DNA of 64,000 bases from Paenibacillus sp. AN1007 (GTDB lineage Bacteria > Bacillota > Bacilli > Paenibacillales > Paenibacillaceae), in the NCBI RefSeq assembly GCF_040702995.1, contig NZ_CP159992.1:6043001-6107000 (forward strand). The letters run 5' to 3'. This document shows positions 37,861 through 46,604 of the stretch, in pieces (position 1 is the stretch's first letter; every line of letters begins with the position of its first letter). The notes under the pieces were generated by a model, which worked only from the letters and a program-made list of their open reading frames with translations, was not told where the DNA came from and ran no database searches. The position numbers and the translations under genes are program-made.

Positions 37861-38973
37861 ATGCAGGTACAGACACAGTTATCCTGGTCCGAGCGAATTG
37901 CAGCTTCGATTATGCAGCAGTGTAACGAGGAAGGCTTTCATGCATTTCCTTCAGGACGATGGGCATATGTGGAGGGCATGACGTTAATGGCTGTGGCACG
38001 AACAGGGGAAGAGTATAACAGGCAGGAATATATCGATTTTATGAAAAAACATATGGACCTGTATGTGCAGCCAGATGGCTCCATCGGTACTTACTCCTTG
38101 GAAGAATATAATCTGGATCAGATTAATCAAGGGAAAAACCTGTTTGCGTTACTGGAAGGTGCTGAGGATGGGCGCTACGCGGAGGCAGCTCATCTGCTTG
38201 CCGCACAGCTTGCGGGCCAGCCCCGAACGTCCGAGGGAGGATTCTGGCACAAAAAAATCTATCCATTCCAGATGTGGCTGGATGGGCTGTACATGTCTTC
38301 CCCTTTTCTCTCCCAGTATGCAAAGACGTTCCAGCGTCCGGATTTATGGGATGAGGTGGCCCATCAGATTTTGCTGATTGAACGAAAGACACGCGATCCA
38401 CGTACCGGACTGCTGTATCACGGGTGGGATGAGTCGAAGGAGCAGATCTGGGCAGATTCCCAGACGGGATGTTCTCCGCACTTCTGGAGCCGAGCGATGG
38501 GCTGGTATGCGATGGCAATTGTGGACAGTGTGGAGCATTTTCCACTGAATCATCCCAAACGGGGTACGATTATTGGCATCTTTGAGCGGATGTGTAATGC
38601 ATTGGTACGTATACAGGAGCAGGAGAGCGGACTCTGGTTCCAGGTGCTGGATCAAGGATTCCGCAAAGGAAACTATTTGGAAGCTTCAGGTTCAAGTATG
38701 TTTGTATATGCACTTGCAAAAGGAGTCCGCCTGCGATATCTGGAACCTCACTTTAGAGCAGCTGCAGAGAAAGGCTGGCAGGGGCTTACCTCCAGATTGG
38801 TCGAGGAGACGGCTGAAGGTGTGCGGTTAAACGGCATATGTCATGGGGCGGGACTGAGTCTGGATCGTGATGGATCATATGGTTATTATGTCAGCGAGGC
38901 AGTTGTAAGCGATTCCTTTATGGGCGTTGCCCCGCTGCTGCTGGCCGCACTGGAAATGGAGCGTTTGCCATGA
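37861..38973 (+). CDS. Unsaturated rhamnogalacturonyl hydrolase, GH105 (YteR/YesR-like)
   Basis: A 370-residue (alpha/alpha)6 hydrolase that removes the unsaturated uronic acid from fragments made by pectate or rhamnogalacturonan lyases. The conserved FQMWLDGLYMSSPF and SPHFWSRAMGWYAMAIVD segments hold the two catalytic Asp regions of YteR. ATG 37861 has TAGGAGGT at 37847-37854; the open frame from 37744 overlaps the end of the regulator. It has no signal peptide, so it acts in the cytoplasm on imported oligosaccharides. Its stop overlaps the start of the next gene. Confidence 0.9.
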   Translation: MQVQTQLSWSERIAASIMQQCNEEGFHAFPSGRWAYVEGMTLMAVARTGEEYNRQEYIDFMKKHMDLYVQPDGSIGTYSLEEYNLDQINQGKNLFALLEGAEDGRYAEAAHLLAAQLAGQPRTSEGGFWHKKIYPFQMWLDGLYMSSPFLSQYAKTFQRPDLWDEVAHQILLIERKTRDPRTGLLYHGWDESKEQIWADSQTGCSPHFWSRAMGWYAMAIVDSVEHFPLNHPKRGTIIGIFERMCNALVRIQEQESGLWFQVLDQGFRKGNYLEASGSSMFVYALAKGVRLRYLEPHFRAAAEKGWQGLTSRLVEETAEGVRLNGICHGAGLSLDRDGSYGYYVSEAVVSDSFMGVAPLLLAALEMERLP

Positions 38974-40073
38974 CGGAGCATCGCTTGCCGGAAGTACAGC
39001 TGGCAGCGGAGTTGGAAGCGGAGTCAGCGCCCTCTTATATCACTGTTGCTTCTGATGGATCGGGAGATTATTCGAGCATTCAGGCTGCAATCGATGCGCT
39101 GCCGGACAATAGTAATGGGTGTGTTGGAGTCAGTGATATGGGCAGTGGTAGCGACCGCGGCAGTCTTCCAATTCGAGTGAAGGCAGGCGTATATTATGAA
39201 AAGCTGCACATGGAGAAGCCGGGCATTCATCTGATTGGTGAAGGGGCCGAGCAGACGATCATCACCTACGATGATCATGCGCTCAAGAGATTTGCGGACG
39301 GCTCGCAGTACCATACGTTCCATTCCTACACAGCATTTATCGGAGCAGATGATTTTACAGCGGAAGGAATCTCCTTTGTGAACTCGGCCGGACCGGGCAA
39401 AGAGGTAGGGCAGGCGCTGGCCGTTTATGTGGATGGGGACCGTGCGGTGTTTCACAGCTGCCGTTTTATCGGTTATCAGGATACAATCTTTACGGGACCG
39501 CTGCCCGAGCAGCCTTTGGACCGCAGTTATTTCGGCGGGCCGCGGGACGGTGCGGAGCGGCGTAAGTTAAGACAGTATTTCGAGAATTGTTATATCGAAG
39601 GGGATATCGATTTTATTTTTGGCTCGGCTACGGTTGTGTTTAAGGGCTGCGAGATTTTTACGAAGAGCCGTCTGACGGAAGCGGAGGCCGCGGAAGGGCA
39701 GGTGAATGGCTGGATTACGGCAGCTTCTACACCAGAGGATGTTCCTTACGGGTATATATTTGTAGACTGTGATCTGACCAGCAATGCTCCTCCACAATCG
39801 GTCTATCTGGGCAGGCCATGGCGTAATCATGCCAAAGTCTGTTTCTTGAACTGCTGGCTTGGCGCGCATGTGAAACAAGAGGGCTGGCACAACTGGGACA
39901 AGTCTGAAGCGGAAGCGACGGTCCATTATGCAGAATATAAAAGTGCCGGACCCGGAGCAAAAGGTGCGGACGATCGTGTGTCATGGTCCAGAATACTGAC
40001 GGACGAAGATGCAGCCGAGTATGAGTTATCCCGCGTTCTATCAGGGGATGACGGCTGGAAGCCTTTCATATAA
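38970..40073 (+). CDS. Pectin methylesterase, CE8 family, cytoplasmic
   Basis: A 367-residue right-handed beta-helix esterase that removes methyl groups from galacturonate. Family motifs are GYQDTIF (catalytic Asp), IDFIFGSATV (second Asp) and YLGRPWR (substrate Arg). Unlike most pectinesterases it lacks a signal peptide, so it probably demethylates imported oligosaccharides inside the cell. Translation is coupled to the GH105 gene by an ATGA overlap. It is the last gene of the operon. Confidence 0.9.
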   Translation: MTEHRLPEVQLAAELEAESAPSYITVASDGSGDYSSIQAAIDALPDNSNGCVGVSDMGSGSDRGSLPIRVKAGVYYEKLHMEKPGIHLIGEGAEQTIITYDDHALKRFADGSQYHTFHSYTAFIGADDFTAEGISFVNSAGPGKEVGQALAVYVDGDRAVFHSCRFIGYQDTIFTGPLPEQPLDRSYFGGPRDGAERRKLRQYFENCYIEGDIDFIFGSATVVFKGCEIFTKSRLTEAEAAEGQVNGWITAASTPEDVPYGYIFVDCDLTSNAPPQSVYLGRPWRNHAKVCFLNCWLGAHVKQEGWHNWDKSEAEATVHYAEYKSAGPGAKGADDRVSWSRILTDEDAAEYELSRVLSGDDGWKPFI

Positions 40074-40286
40074 ACTGGGACTGGAAATTCACTCAGACCT
40101 GGAGCTGAACCGAAGTGTACGTAGAAGGAAGAGCCGGTGTAGAGCTTGAGTTCGAAGCCAGCATCAAGGTAGAGCTGGAGTCAGAGCAGTGCTGGAAGTA
40201 GAGGCTGGAATGAAATCTAGGGTGCTGGATTTCTTGGCGAGATCAGGCAGTGATATATTTCGGTGGGTATTGTTTACAAGGCGAGC

Positions 40287-40329
40287 AGAGGCTGTATCTA
40301 AATTTCGGATCGAATTTAGAGCAGCCTCT
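40287..40329. terminator. Long hairpin in the gap after the pectin operon
   Basis: AGAGGCTG and TCTAAATTTCG pair with CGAATTTAGA and CAGCCTCT. The T-run is short on the plus strand (CTCTTTGG). The hairpin is the likely end of the pectin operon. The rest of 40074-40286 holds only a degenerate AGCTGGAG-rich stretch with no gene that I can support. Confidence 0.5.
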
Positions 40330-40337
40330 TTGGTGCT

Positions 40338-40485
40338 TTACTTTTTAAGAAGATTTGTGATTTGTTTCTCCAATGCTCTGTGCTCTGCCTGAAGTGTTTC
40401 AATTTCTTTTTTACCCGGACAGAATAAACATTGAACCGATGGAGATCGAAACAAGTTAGAACCGCTTCATTTTAGCTGAACCCAT
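40338..40485 (-). pseudogene. Small coiled-coil ORF, probably frameshifted
   Basis: On the minus strand a strong site GAGAGGTGAGG precedes ATG 40485, which gives MGSAKMKRF and then a stop at 40456-40458. Shifting by one base there opens a frame to 40338 that reads NLFRSPSVQCLFCPGKK, then the amphipathic EIETLQAEHRALEKQI and TNLLKK. One surplus base would join them into a protein of about 48 residues with a CxxC and a short coiled coil. I do not recognise it. The coiled-coil quality and the strong ribosome binding site argue against chance, but the call is weak. Confidence 0.35.
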
Positions 40486-40713
40486 GCACCTCACCTCTCA
40501 TTTAGAAGATATATGGAATAGAAGCGCTGGTTTAACACCAAGTTTTGCTCTCGGCTGCAGCTTGGATAAATGCCAGAGGAGCAGAATATAGCGTAGAGTA
40601 CAGCTTAACAGGTAAGGTCTATTCAATTTGTTTGTTAACTTTCACTTTTGAAGATCAAATGTTAGATGATACTTTTATTATGGTCCCATGATGGATCTTA
40701 GCTGATATAGTTA

Positions 40714-40734
40714 TAATAGGTTATTAACCTATTA
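40714..40734. promoter_or_regulatory. 21-base perfect palindrome over the XRE-TPR promoter
   Basis: TAATAGGTTA and TAACCTATTA flank a single T, giving 10-base perfect arms. A TATAAT at 40712-40717 overlaps its edge, and the XRE gene starts 27 bases further on. It is the probable autoregulatory operator of that gene. Confidence 0.6.
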
Positions 40735-40760
40735 CTTGTATATTTGTGGAGGTGAGCATA

Positions 40761-42095
40761 ATGGAGCGGGCAAATTCAATTCGAGAACAATTGATGCAAT
40801 ACATACAGGATAATCAGATAAAACATTCCCATTTCGCTCATCGCTCTGGCATCAACTCAGGAACCCTCAGTCGTATATTACAAGGTAATAAACCTATATC
40901 AATGAATCAACTCGCAGCGATTACTGCCGGAATGGGCTTACCCGAAGACTACTTTTTTAGTGATTATATCGATGAGTGCTTCTCTACTCTAATCACCATC
41001 AGGCGTATAAGACCCTTTATATTCCGCTGCGCTGATATAGATCGGATTGATTGTATCCAGCAGGTAACTAACCGTATATTAGAAGACCTTTCTTATGTTC
41101 CCGTATTATTTGATATGGCTGAAGAGTTATTTGAGGATAACAAACATGCGGCTGCTGGAATTCTCTATAGAGGTGTGAGTGAAGCAGAGAAATATCAGCA
41201 TTCTGAGCGTCTTGCGCTCAGCCAATATCGGTTGTTTTTAATTAGTCTCGGAGAAGATATGGAGGAAAATGTACGTGCAGCCGCTCAGTTTGAAATATAC
41301 GTGAATCGACTGGATGAAGCTGATCAGCTTGATGCGTTAAAACAACTAATGCATGTTTTTGGAATGGCTCATAAATGGGAAAAGGTTGATATATTAGCTA
41401 AAGAAATGCAGCGTATCGCAGTAATACAATATGAGATGCAGCATCGTTCTCTACGCCCCACAGAAGAAAGGAAGCGTGCTGAAAGACCGTTTTATTACTA
41501 TATTTTATATGCCTATCTGTCTCAAGCTACAGCAAGTGAACATTGCGGTGATTACCAGAGAGCATTGGAATTTGTTGCATTGTATAACAGCGGGGAATGC
41601 TGGATTCGAGAGCAGGATGAGGAAGCCCGGCAGATTATTGGGCAGTTTTCGGAATGGGCGGTCGCTAATACATATCTGTATCGTTTGATGTCGGGAGAGG
41701 TAGGTGTCATCAATGAATATGCGGATTATATAGCAGGCCGTGAAGGAGAGATATTCCTTGCTTTGTGGCACATGATTCAGGCGGCGAATCAGTACCATTT
41801 CAACATAGATAAAATCTTGGAGCGGTTCGCAGAGTATATCCCTTATCAATCGGGAAAAGCTGCGTTTGGCGAGTATAAATCGACGATAGTTAAAGAGAGA
41901 TATGTTCAGTTTTTAGGTGATTTGGCAGTTTACCGATTCAATGAGAATAAGGATATTCATGCTTCCACGGAGCTTATGTTAGAAGGGTTGAATTTATCCA
42001 TAGCTATGGGGAGTAGTAAAATTATACATTCATGCTTGGCGTTTTTTGAGAAGATCAAAGCTCATTCAGAACTCTTTGAAGCTAAGTTGAAGTGA
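40761..42095 (+). CDS. XRE-family regulator with TPR-like C-terminal region
   Basis: 444 residues: an N-terminal Cro/CI helix-turn-helix (about residues 8-62, HFAHRSGINSGTLSRILQGNKPISMNQLAAI), then an all-helical region of repeated pairs resembling the TPR folds of RRNPPA-type peptide-sensing regulators. ATG 40761 has GGAGGTGA at 40748-40755; GTG 40746 overlaps that site. I found no peptide precursor gene with a signal sequence downstream. The base composition is more AT-rich than the neighbours, which hints at transfer. The ligand and targets are unknown. Confidence 0.7.
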   Translation: MERANSIREQLMQYIQDNQIKHSHFAHRSGINSGTLSRILQGNKPISMNQLAAITAGMGLPEDYFFSDYIDECFSTLITIRRIRPFIFRCADIDRIDCIQQVTNRILEDLSYVPVLFDMAEELFEDNKHAAAGILYRGVSEAEKYQHSERLALSQYRLFLISLGEDMEENVRAAAQFEIYVNRLDEADQLDALKQLMHVFGMAHKWEKVDILAKEMQRIAVIQYEMQHRSLRPTEERKRAERPFYYYILYAYLSQATASEHCGDYQRALEFVALYNSGECWIREQDEEARQIIGQFSEWAVANTYLYRLMSGEVGVINEYADYIAGREGEIFLALWHMIQAANQYHFNIDKILERFAEYIPYQSGKAAFGEYKSTIVKERYVQFLGDLAVYRFNENKDIHASTELMLEGLNLSIAMGSSKIIHSCLAFFEKIKAHSELFEAKLK

Positions 42096-42277
42096 ATCAT
42101 TCTTTGGCTTTTACGGAAAGAAGAGCATTTTATATTTTCAATGATCTCATTTTGTGCCTTTAAAATTATTTTCTATAACTTGACATCAAATTCTAAAATG
42201 ATTCAAGAAGGGTCATCGAACAGTCGGAGATTCTGGACAAACTCATTAACCAGTTTAATATGTAAAACCAAATTAAA

Positions 42278-42310
42278 AACAAAGCCGATTGATGAACAAT
42301 CGACTTTGTT
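42278..42310. terminator. Hairpin between XRE-TPR and aldo/keto reductase genes
   Basis: AACAAAGCCGATTG pairs with CAATCGACTTTGTT with one mismatch. It lies between two convergent genes. It lacks a strong T-run on the plus strand but has A/T-rich flanks on the other. Confidence 0.55.
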
Positions 42311-42343
42311 GACAGCGTATTATTTTGTACAGACGAATGAGAA

Positions 42344-43192
42344 TCAGAAATCAAAGTTGTCCGGGTCTGGACCTACACGCACGTTCTCGTTCAGTGCATT
42401 GATGCGCTGCATCTCTTCCGCGGACAGCTCGAAGTCATAAATGGCCGCATTCTCAATAATCCGATGTTCCTTCGTTGATTTCGGGATGGTTACAACACCA
42501 TTTTGCAGATCCCAGCGCAGGATGACTTGAGCGACAGACTTGCCTTTGGCTGCAGCGATCTCTGTGAGTACAGGATTGTCCAACAGTTCACCCTGCATGA
42601 GCGGTGACCAGGCCTCAAGCTGAATGCCATGCTGCTCACAAAAATCCTTTAACTCAACCTGTGTCAGACGTGGGTGGTATTCGACCTGGTTGACCATAGG
42701 TTTCACCTGCGCATCCTGTATCAGATCCTGCAGATGGTGGATCTGGAAGTTGCTTACGCCAATTGCGCGGATTCGGCCTGCTGCGTACAATTCCTCCATG
42801 GCTTTCCATGCCCCTTTGTATTTGCCGGCTTTGGGCCAGTGAATCAGGTACAGGTCCAGAACATCCAGTCCAAGCTTGTTCATCGTTGTATCAAATGCGG
42901 CAAGTGTCTCGGCATATCCGAGGTCCGCATTCCATACTTTGGAGGTAATAAAAAGGTCTTCGCGCTTTAATCCGTTCTCCTGCAGTGCTTCGGCAATCGC
43001 CTGGCCTACACCGGACTCGTTACCATAGATGGCAGCTGTATCAATACTGCGATAGCCGTGTTTAACCGCGCTTTTTACCGCTTCAATCAGTTCGGAACCT
43101 TCTTCAACCTTGAATACGCCCAGACCAAACCAAGGCATATGAACGCCGTTATGCAGTGTTGTAGTGGATTGCAGATGTTGTGCTGTTGTCAT
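42344..43192 (-). CDS. Aldo/keto reductase (YvgN/YtbE-like)
   Basis: A 282-residue TIM-barrel oxidoreductase using NADPH. The catalytic Asp and Tyr are in YRSIDTAAIYGNE, Lys in ITSKVWN and His in YLIHWP; VTIPKSTKEHRI binds the cofactor phosphate. In Bacillus the closest group reduces methylglyoxal and other aldehydes. AAGGAGGA precedes the ATG. It stands alone. Confidence 0.9.
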   Translation of the reverse strand: MTTAQHLQSTTTLHNGVHMPWFGLGVFKVEEGSELIEAVKSAVKHGYRSIDTAAIYGNESGVGQAIAEALQENGLKREDLFITSKVWNADLGYAETLAAFDTTMNKLGLDVLDLYLIHWPKAGKYKGAWKAMEELYAAGRIRAIGVSNFQIHHLQDLIQDAQVKPMVNQVEYHPRLTQVELKDFCEQHGIQLEAWSPLMQGELLDNPVLTEIAAAKGKSVAQVILRWDLQNGVVTIPKSTKEHRIIENAAIYDFELSAEEMQRINALNENVRVGPDPDNFDF

Positions 43193-43390
43193 GAGAAATC
43201 CTCCTTAAGGTGAGTGAATATTTCCATTTAAAGTGAGATTGCCAAAATTTCATGATACAAAATCAAATCATAGTAGATCAAATTGCATCCAGCGTATATA
43301 GTTACGTATATAGTCTGTCGAAATTGGATATGAAACCGGTTCCCGTTTCAGACTTTTTCTCTTCAACCAGAAGATAGCTGACTTAACGGG

Positions 43391-44620
43391 TTAAACTTTA
43401 ATGAAGTTAGGCTCCCTTTTATCCAACTTGTCTGAATGCGCTGTGACCTGCTGTTCCAGATGTTTGGCCCATATCGTCAGCATTGCCGCAATGAGCACCA
43501 TTAATGCACCAACCCAGGTGGTATGAATCAAACCGATGGAGTCATTAACTACGCCGCCCAGATAGGCACCTATAGCAATACCTGCATTAAAAGAGGCAAT
43601 GTTAAAAGCAGAGGCGACATCCTTAGCCTGCGGTGCAAACCGTTCAGCGAGTGAAACAACAACCATCTGAAGACCAGGCACGTTCATAAAAGCCAGCAGC
43701 CCCATGCCCATAATGGTCAGCAGTGCGGTCCATTTGAAGGGGAGGGTAAAGTATAACACACTCAGTATGATGGTCTGTACTATGAACATGTAGAGAAGGG
43801 ACTTCAGCGGATTACGGTTGGCAGCCCTCCCTCCAATCATATTGCCAATGGCAATAGCGACACCGTACAGCAGCAGAATGAAAGCCGTCGTTTTGTCTGA
43901 GTACCCGCTGATGTCATGCAGCAGCGGAGACAGATACGTGAATACAACAAACGTTCCTCCATAACCTACCGCTGTGATGGTAAAGGCAAGCAGGAGCCGT
44001 CCGTTCGTTACCAGCCTCACCTGATTTCGAAATGCAGTACGAGTTCCGCGCTGTAACGCAGAAGGGACCAGCAGCAGGTTGGCTGTCCACGCAAGGACCC
44101 CGACAGCTGCGATCAGGATAAAGGCAGCACGCCAGCCCAAGTGCTGGCCTATGAACGTACCGAAAGGCACACCGGTTACCGTTGCAATGGTTAGTCCCGA
44201 GAACATGGTGGCAATTGCACTTGCTCTGCGGTCAGCAGGCACCAGGTCGGCGGCTATGGTGGAGCCAATCGACATGAATAAGCCATGTGCCAGAGCCGAT
44301 ATTACCCGTGCGATGAGCAGCATGGTAATCCCGGTGGATAGTGAAGCCAGCGTACTGCCTGCTGTGAAAACCAGCATGATGACCAGCAGCAGCGTTTTGC
44401 GTGATATGGCTGCTGTCAGTGAAGTAAGGATTGGCGCACCGAACATGACGCCCAAAGCATATATGGTAACGGTCAGACCCGCTGAAGTTACGGAAATATG
44501 AAGATCGTCTGCGATCAACGGTAGGAGTCCTACACTGATGAATTCGGCTGTACCGATCGCAAACGCGCTGATTGCCAGTGCCAGCAGCGCCCAAGTGCTG
44601 TGTTTTGCCTCATGATGCAT
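43391..44620 (-). CDS. MFS efflux transporter, DHA1 type (AraJ/YdhP-like)
   Basis: A 409-residue, 12-segment transporter. AFAIGTAEFISVGLLPLIADDL is the typical start of this subgroup, and TGVPFGTFIGQHLGWRAAF is in the segment 5 region. It is divergent from an HxlR gene, with two operator-like repeats between them, so it is probably a drug or metabolite pump repressed by that protein. Confidence 0.85.
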   Translation of the reverse strand: MHHEAKHSTWALLALAISAFAIGTAEFISVGLLPLIADDLHISVTSAGLTVTIYALGVMFGAPILTSLTAAISRKTLLLVIMLVFTAGSTLASLSTGITMLLIARVISALAHGLFMSIGSTIAADLVPADRRASAIATMFSGLTIATVTGVPFGTFIGQHLGWRAAFILIAAVGVLAWTANLLLVPSALQRGTRTAFRNQVRLVTNGRLLLAFTITAVGYGGTFVVFTYLSPLLHDISGYSDKTTAFILLLYGVAIAIGNMIGGRAANRNPLKSLLYMFIVQTIILSVLYFTLPFKWTALLTIMGMGLLAFMNVPGLQMVVVSLAERFAPQAKDVASAFNIASFNAGIAIGAYLGGVVNDSIGLIHTTWVGALMVLIAAMLTIWAKHLEQQVTAHSDKLDKREPNFIKV

Positions 44621-44699
44621 GTTCTGTTCAACTCCTAGAATGTAGATTTGCTTACCGGCAAATGCTATTATGAATTATTCGGTATAACATGGCTAGTAC

Positions 44700-44732
44700 G
44701 TACTTTTTAGTACCCTACGTACTTTTTGGTGC
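44700..44732. promoter_or_regulatory. Tandem HxlR-type operators
   Basis: GTACTTTTTAGTAC (44700-44713) is an inverted repeat, and GTACTTTTTGGTGC (44719-44732) is a near copy 19 bases further on. They sit in the divergent gap between the MFS pump and the HxlR gene. Half-sites differ from the TACTTA sites at 18.5-19.1 kb, as expected for a different HxlR protein. Confidence 0.55.
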
Positions 44733-44788
44733 CCATACATTAGCATAAACGGAACGAGCGAACTTGATTAAGGAGGAAGAAGGTCATC

Positions 44789-45187
44789 ATGGAGCGTAAA
44801 AAATACAATATTTCGGTGGAAGCTACGCTGGAAGTCATTGGCGGCAAATGGAAATGTGTCATTCTCTGTCATCTGACTCATGGCAAAAAACGGACAAGTG
44901 ATCTAAAGCGGATTATGCCGGCCATCACCCAGAAGATGCTGACACAGCAGCTGCGTGAACTGGAGAATGACGGCATTGTAAAACGAATAGTATACAATCA
45001 GGTCCCACCCAAGGTAGAGTATGAATTAAGTGAATACGGATGGAGCCTGGAGCCGATTCTGAACGCACTTTGTCATTGGGGAGACCAGCATATTATTAAA
45101 GAATACGGCGACAAAGCAGCCGTGCTGGAAGATAACGGCCTCAACGATTTTAAGACTGATCATCACAGGGAGCTGATGAAACCGTGA
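44789..45187 (+). CDS. HxlR-family transcriptional regulator
   Basis: A 132-residue winged-helix protein with GGKWKCVILCHLTHG, TQQLRELENDGIVKRIVYNQVPPKVEYELSEYG motifs. AAGGAGGAAGAAGG precedes the ATG. It is divergent from the MFS pump and overlaps the AIM24 gene by four bases, so it probably controls both directions. The inducer is unknown. Confidence 0.85.
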   Translation: MERKKYNISVEATLEVIGGKWKCVILCHLTHGKKRTSDLKRIMPAITQKMLTQQLRELENDGIVKRIVYNQVPPKVEYELSEYGWSLEPILNALCHWGDQHIIKEYGDKAAVLEDNGLNDFKTDHHRELMKP

Positions 45188-45861
45188 GATACGAAATTCT
45201 ATACGATGGTGCATTTGCTATGCTCAAGGTAGAATTGCAGCGTGGCGAGCGTTTCAAGGCTGAAAGTGGAGCCATGGTATCCATGTCACCAACAGTTGAA
45301 CTTAAAGGATCAGCAGAAGGCGGTATGTTTGCCGGATTTGGACGTATGCTGAGCGGGGAGAAATTTTTCTTTCAGGAATTGGCGGCAGCTGGAGGAAGTT
45401 CAGAAGTTTTGTTATCTCCATCAACCATGGGCGGCATAGAGGCCATAGAACTGGATGGGTCATACTCTTTGTATGTACAGAAAGACGGGTTTTTGGCGGG
45501 AACGGAAGGCATTCAGGTTAACACCAAAATGCAAAATTTGAAAAAAGGTCTTTTTTCCGGAGAAGGCTTCTTTATTATAGAAATCAGTGGGCGAGGCACT
45601 GTGTTCCTATCTTCTTATGGTGCGATCCACCCCATACATCTGGCTGAAGGCGAAGAGGTCATTGTGGACAATGCACATCTGGTGGCATGGCCCCATTATG
45701 TCAATTATCGGATCGAAAAAGCATCACAAGGCTGGTTGTCCAGTGTGACGAGTGGTGAAGGTTTGGTCTGCCGTTTCCGCGGAGAAGGCACCATCCTGAT
45801 CCAGAGCCGAAATCCGCAGGGATTTGGTCAATGGGTGAAGCAGTTTATTCCTACACGATAA
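45184..45861 (+). CDS. AIM24 family protein (TIGR00266)
   Basis: A 225-residue beta-rich protein of the AIM24/TIGR00266 family, recognised by FKAESGAMVSMSP at the N-terminus, Gly-rich turns (FAGFGRMLSGEKFFFQEL) and GRGTVFLSSYGAI. Molecular function in bacteria is unclear. Start GTG 45184 overlaps the HxlR stop, so the two are co-translated. It is followed by an AT-rich gap and a MarR gene. Confidence 0.8.
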   Translation: MRYEILYDGAFAMLKVELQRGERFKAESGAMVSMSPTVELKGSAEGGMFAGFGRMLSGEKFFFQELAAAGGSSEVLLSPSTMGGIEAIELDGSYSLYVQKDGFLAGTEGIQVNTKMQNLKKGLFSGEGFFIIEISGRGTVFLSSYGAIHPIHLAEGEEVIVDNAHLVAWPHYVNYRIEKASQGWLSSVTSGEGLVCRFRGEGTILIQSRNPQGFGQWVKQFIPTR

Positions 45862-46007
45862 ATAAAATATAACATTTTTTTTTCATAGATCAGTATCTAA
45901 AGCTGCAGCGGATGCGTGTTGTGAAGCGTTAGTATAACAGATTCGTTATACAATGGATGATACACACATCTCTGCAGCACAAGATCGTACATCACGGAGG
46001 TATAAGA

Positions 46008-46469
46008 ATGAAAAGTTCACGATACACCAATCCGCAAGATAGTCCAGGGTACCTGTTATGGCAGGTGACGACGATGTGGCAGAAGGAAGTACGCAGGGTG
46101 CTGGAACCACTCAATCTGACACAACCTCAATTTATTTTACTGCATACTTGTTTATGGCTTAATGAACGTGACGTGGAAGGTAAGGGAGTTACCCAGGTCC
46201 AGATTGCCCAATTTGCCAATGTAGACGTTAATGTTACCTCTCAGGTTCTTCGCGCTCTTGAGAAGAGAGGATACATTACGCGTGCTCGTCATCAGACAGA
46301 TACACGGGCCAATATTATTACGACGACGCCTGAAGGCACAAAGCTGGCGATTGAAGGGATGAACCTCGTGGAAGAGTCCGACAAAAACTTCTTCGAGCTT
46401 CTTGCTGATCGCAGAGAGGGTTACATGGAAATTATGCAGGAATTTATCCGGCATAAAACAGACCATTAA
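46008..46469 (+). CDS. MarR-family transcriptional regulator
   Basis: A 153-residue winged-helix regulator: TQPQFILLHTCLWL, then VTQVQIAQFANVDVNVTSQVLRALEKRGYITRARHQTDTRA spanning the recognition helix and wing. ATG 46008 has CGGAGGTA upstream; the open frame from 45957 lacks one. Target unknown; the aldo/keto reductase that follows is convergent. Confidence 0.8.
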   Translation: MKSSRYTNPQDSPGYLLWQVTTMWQKEVRRVLEPLNLTQPQFILLHTCLWLNERDVEGKGVTQVQIAQFANVDVNVTSQVLRALEKRGYITRARHQTDTRANIITTTPEGTKLAIEGMNLVEESDKNFFELLADRREGYMEIMQEFIRHKTDH

Positions 46470-46550
46470 TGCTCCATTGTTATTCATCAACAAGTTACGT
46501 TTGATTAGGGCGATTCATCATATAGGTTGTGCGAAAAATGACGAAAAATG

Positions 46551-46591
46551 AAATAAACCTCCCTGACCCTATATGGTCGGAAGGTTTATTT
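46551..46591. terminator. Bidirectional terminator between MarR and aldo/keto reductase
   Basis: AATAAACCT pairs with AAGGTTTATT, and an inner TGACC/GGTCG arm adds to the stem. It lies between convergent genes. Confidence 0.7.
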
Positions 46592-46604
46592 GTCATTAGG
46601 CGAT

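Noticed and set aside
40080-40210. Degenerate repeats of AGCTGGAG/AGCTTGAG
   Set aside because: Copies are too irregular to call a repeat array, and spacing is not regular, so it is not a CRISPR.
42141-42440. 99-codon plus-strand frame after the XRE-TPR gene, considered as a peptide precursor
   Set aside because: It runs through the intergenic hairpin and into the aldo/keto reductase on the other strand, has no ribosome binding site and no signal peptide.
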